The notes under the pieces: generated by a model | Told to the model about the DNA's origin: nothing | What the model saw: the letters and a program-made list of their open reading frames with translations, nothing else | Database searches by the model: none | Made by a program: the position numbers and the translations under genes | Part shown: piece by piece, positions 13,594 to 14,036 of the stretch | Position numbering within the stretch: position 1 is the first letter of the stretch | Layout of the letters: each line of letters starts with the position of its first letter | Origin: an uncultured Traorella sp. | Lineage (GTDB): Bacteria; Bacillota_I; Bacilli_A; Erysipelotrichales; Erysipelotrichaceae | Assembly (NCBI GenBank): GCA_945938205.1 | Contig: CAMEUL010000010.1 | Span: forward strand, 1 to 14,036 | DNA: 14,036 bases | Reading direction: 5' to 3'

Positions 13594-13954
13594 TTTTCTG
13601 ATCTTCATTTTTCTGCTGCTTTTTGCGATTATCTTCGTGCCCTGCCCGGTTGAAAAAATATTTGGGATCCCCTGTCCTGGATGCATGATGACAACAGCTT
13701 TCTATTATTTGATTCAACTGGACTTTCAGGCAGCCTTCTACTTTAATCCGGTCATTTATCTTTTATTGATCATGGTATTGCCGCTGGCAGTCAGTTATCG
13801 TAAAAATAAGAAGATCTTTCAGAAACTTTTAATACTGACACTTACAGTTTGGCTGGGAGTTTATATCTACCGAATGATTCATGTATTTCCAAATTATCCA
13901 ATGCCTTATGTGGAAAAGAATTTTTTGTCGGAAATCATTAACATATTGAAATGA
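13574..13954 (+). CDS. DUF2752 small membrane protein
   Basis: With ATG 13574 the protein has 126 residues and three hydrophobic segments. It shows the DUF2752 pattern CPxxxxxGIPCPGCMMT with a following A..FNP (VPCPVEKIFGIPCPGCMMTTAFYYL about residues 22-46; AAFYFNPV about 53-60). The closely spaced Cys residues may bind metal or form disulfides. The family is widespread but uncharacterised. I chose 13574 over an in-frame GTG at 13553 because MKKKLSDFLIFIF is a normal membrane-protein start; neither has a strong ribosome site. It overlaps the DUF4234 gene by 20 bases, suggesting translational coupling, and its stop codon lies inside the terminator stem. Confidence 0.85.
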   Translation: MKKKLSDFLIFIFLLLFAIIFVPCPVEKIFGIPCPGCMMTTAFYYLIQLDFQAAFYFNPVIYLLLIMVLPLAVSYRKNKKIFQKLLILTLTVWLGVYIYRMIHVFPNYPMPYVEKNFLSEIINILK

Positions 13955-13977
13955 GAAGCAATTGCTTCTCATTTTTC
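13951..13977 (+). terminator. Intrinsic terminator of the pullulanase unit
   Basis: ATGAGAAGC (13951-13959), loop AATT, GCTTCTCAT (13964-13972) form a perfect 9-bp stem directly followed by TTTTC. The stop codon TGA (13952-13954) of the DUF2752 gene lies in the left arm. Confidence 0.9.
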
Positions 13978-14001
13978 TAATTGTCTGATATCATATATAA
14001 G

Positions 14002-14036
14002 ATGAAAAAACTGATGATGATCTGCATGGCACTGGC
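14002..14036 (+). CDS. Possible start of a secreted or lipoprotein-like protein (5' fragment)
   Basis: From ATG 14002 the last 35 bases read MKKLMMICMAL and continue past the edge: a Lys-rich start followed by hydrophobic residues, as in a signal peptide. A TATATA box (13994-13999) lies immediately upstream, but no clear ribosome site is visible, so the exact start and even the gene are uncertain. Confidence 0.4.
   Translation, partial: MKKLMMICMAL

Noticed and set aside
1..14036. CRISPR arrays, insertion sequences, tRNA or rRNA genes, attachment sites
   Set aside because: No spaced direct repeats, transposase-like frames, terminal inverted repeats or RNA gene signatures were seen in the window.

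Overview
The window looks like chromosome from a low-GC, A/T-rich member of the Bacillota (Firmicutes). Reasons: strong AGGAGG-type ribosome binding sites, TTGACA/TATAAT-type promoters, a possible cre (catabolite) box, a mannose-family PTS and short intrinsic terminators. A gut anaerobe of the Erysipelotrichia type would fit, but that is an impression from gene style and not proven here.

Layout: (1) bases 1-761, minus strand: a YitT-family membrane protein running off the left edge. (2) 762-1107: a divergent control region with three perfect copies of the palindrome TGTTATAACA. Two of them sit at the same place inside the 17-bp spacers of two oppositely directed promoters. A possible cre box lies between. 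(3) 1108-9496, plus strand: a tightly packed operon encoding a GntR/UTRA repressor, a metal-dependent amidohydrolase, PTS EIIB, EIIC and EIID, a second, degenerate-looking amidohydrolase, an eIF2B/MtnA-like sugar-phosphate isomerase homologue, a BtpA/SgcQ-family TIM barrel, PTS EIIA, and a transketolase split into two subunits. A 119-base structured gap lies before the transketolase genes. (4) 9515-10996: a membrane-anchored helical-repeat protein and a Cof-type HAD phosphatase whose reading frame breaks exactly at an A_AAA_AAG slippery heptamer, followed by a strong terminator. (5) 11127-13954: a second unit of type I pullulanase, a DUF4234 protein and a DUF2752 protein, closed by a strong terminator. 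Its promoter places the transcript start at or next to the pullulanase ATG, so the message may be leaderless. (6) At 14002 the first codons of a secreted or lipoprotein-like protein may begin.

How the genes may work together: the PTS would import and phosphorylate an unknown sugar or sugar derivative. The amidohydrolase, the eIF2B-like protein and the BtpA-like protein would rearrange the phosphorylated product, and the split transketolase would feed it into the pentose phosphate pathway. The repressor, encoded first, would sense an intermediate and control both its own operon and yitT. I do not recognise this exact gene combination as a characterised pathway. It is the best candidate in the window for an undescribed system, and the substrate cannot be read from the sequence.
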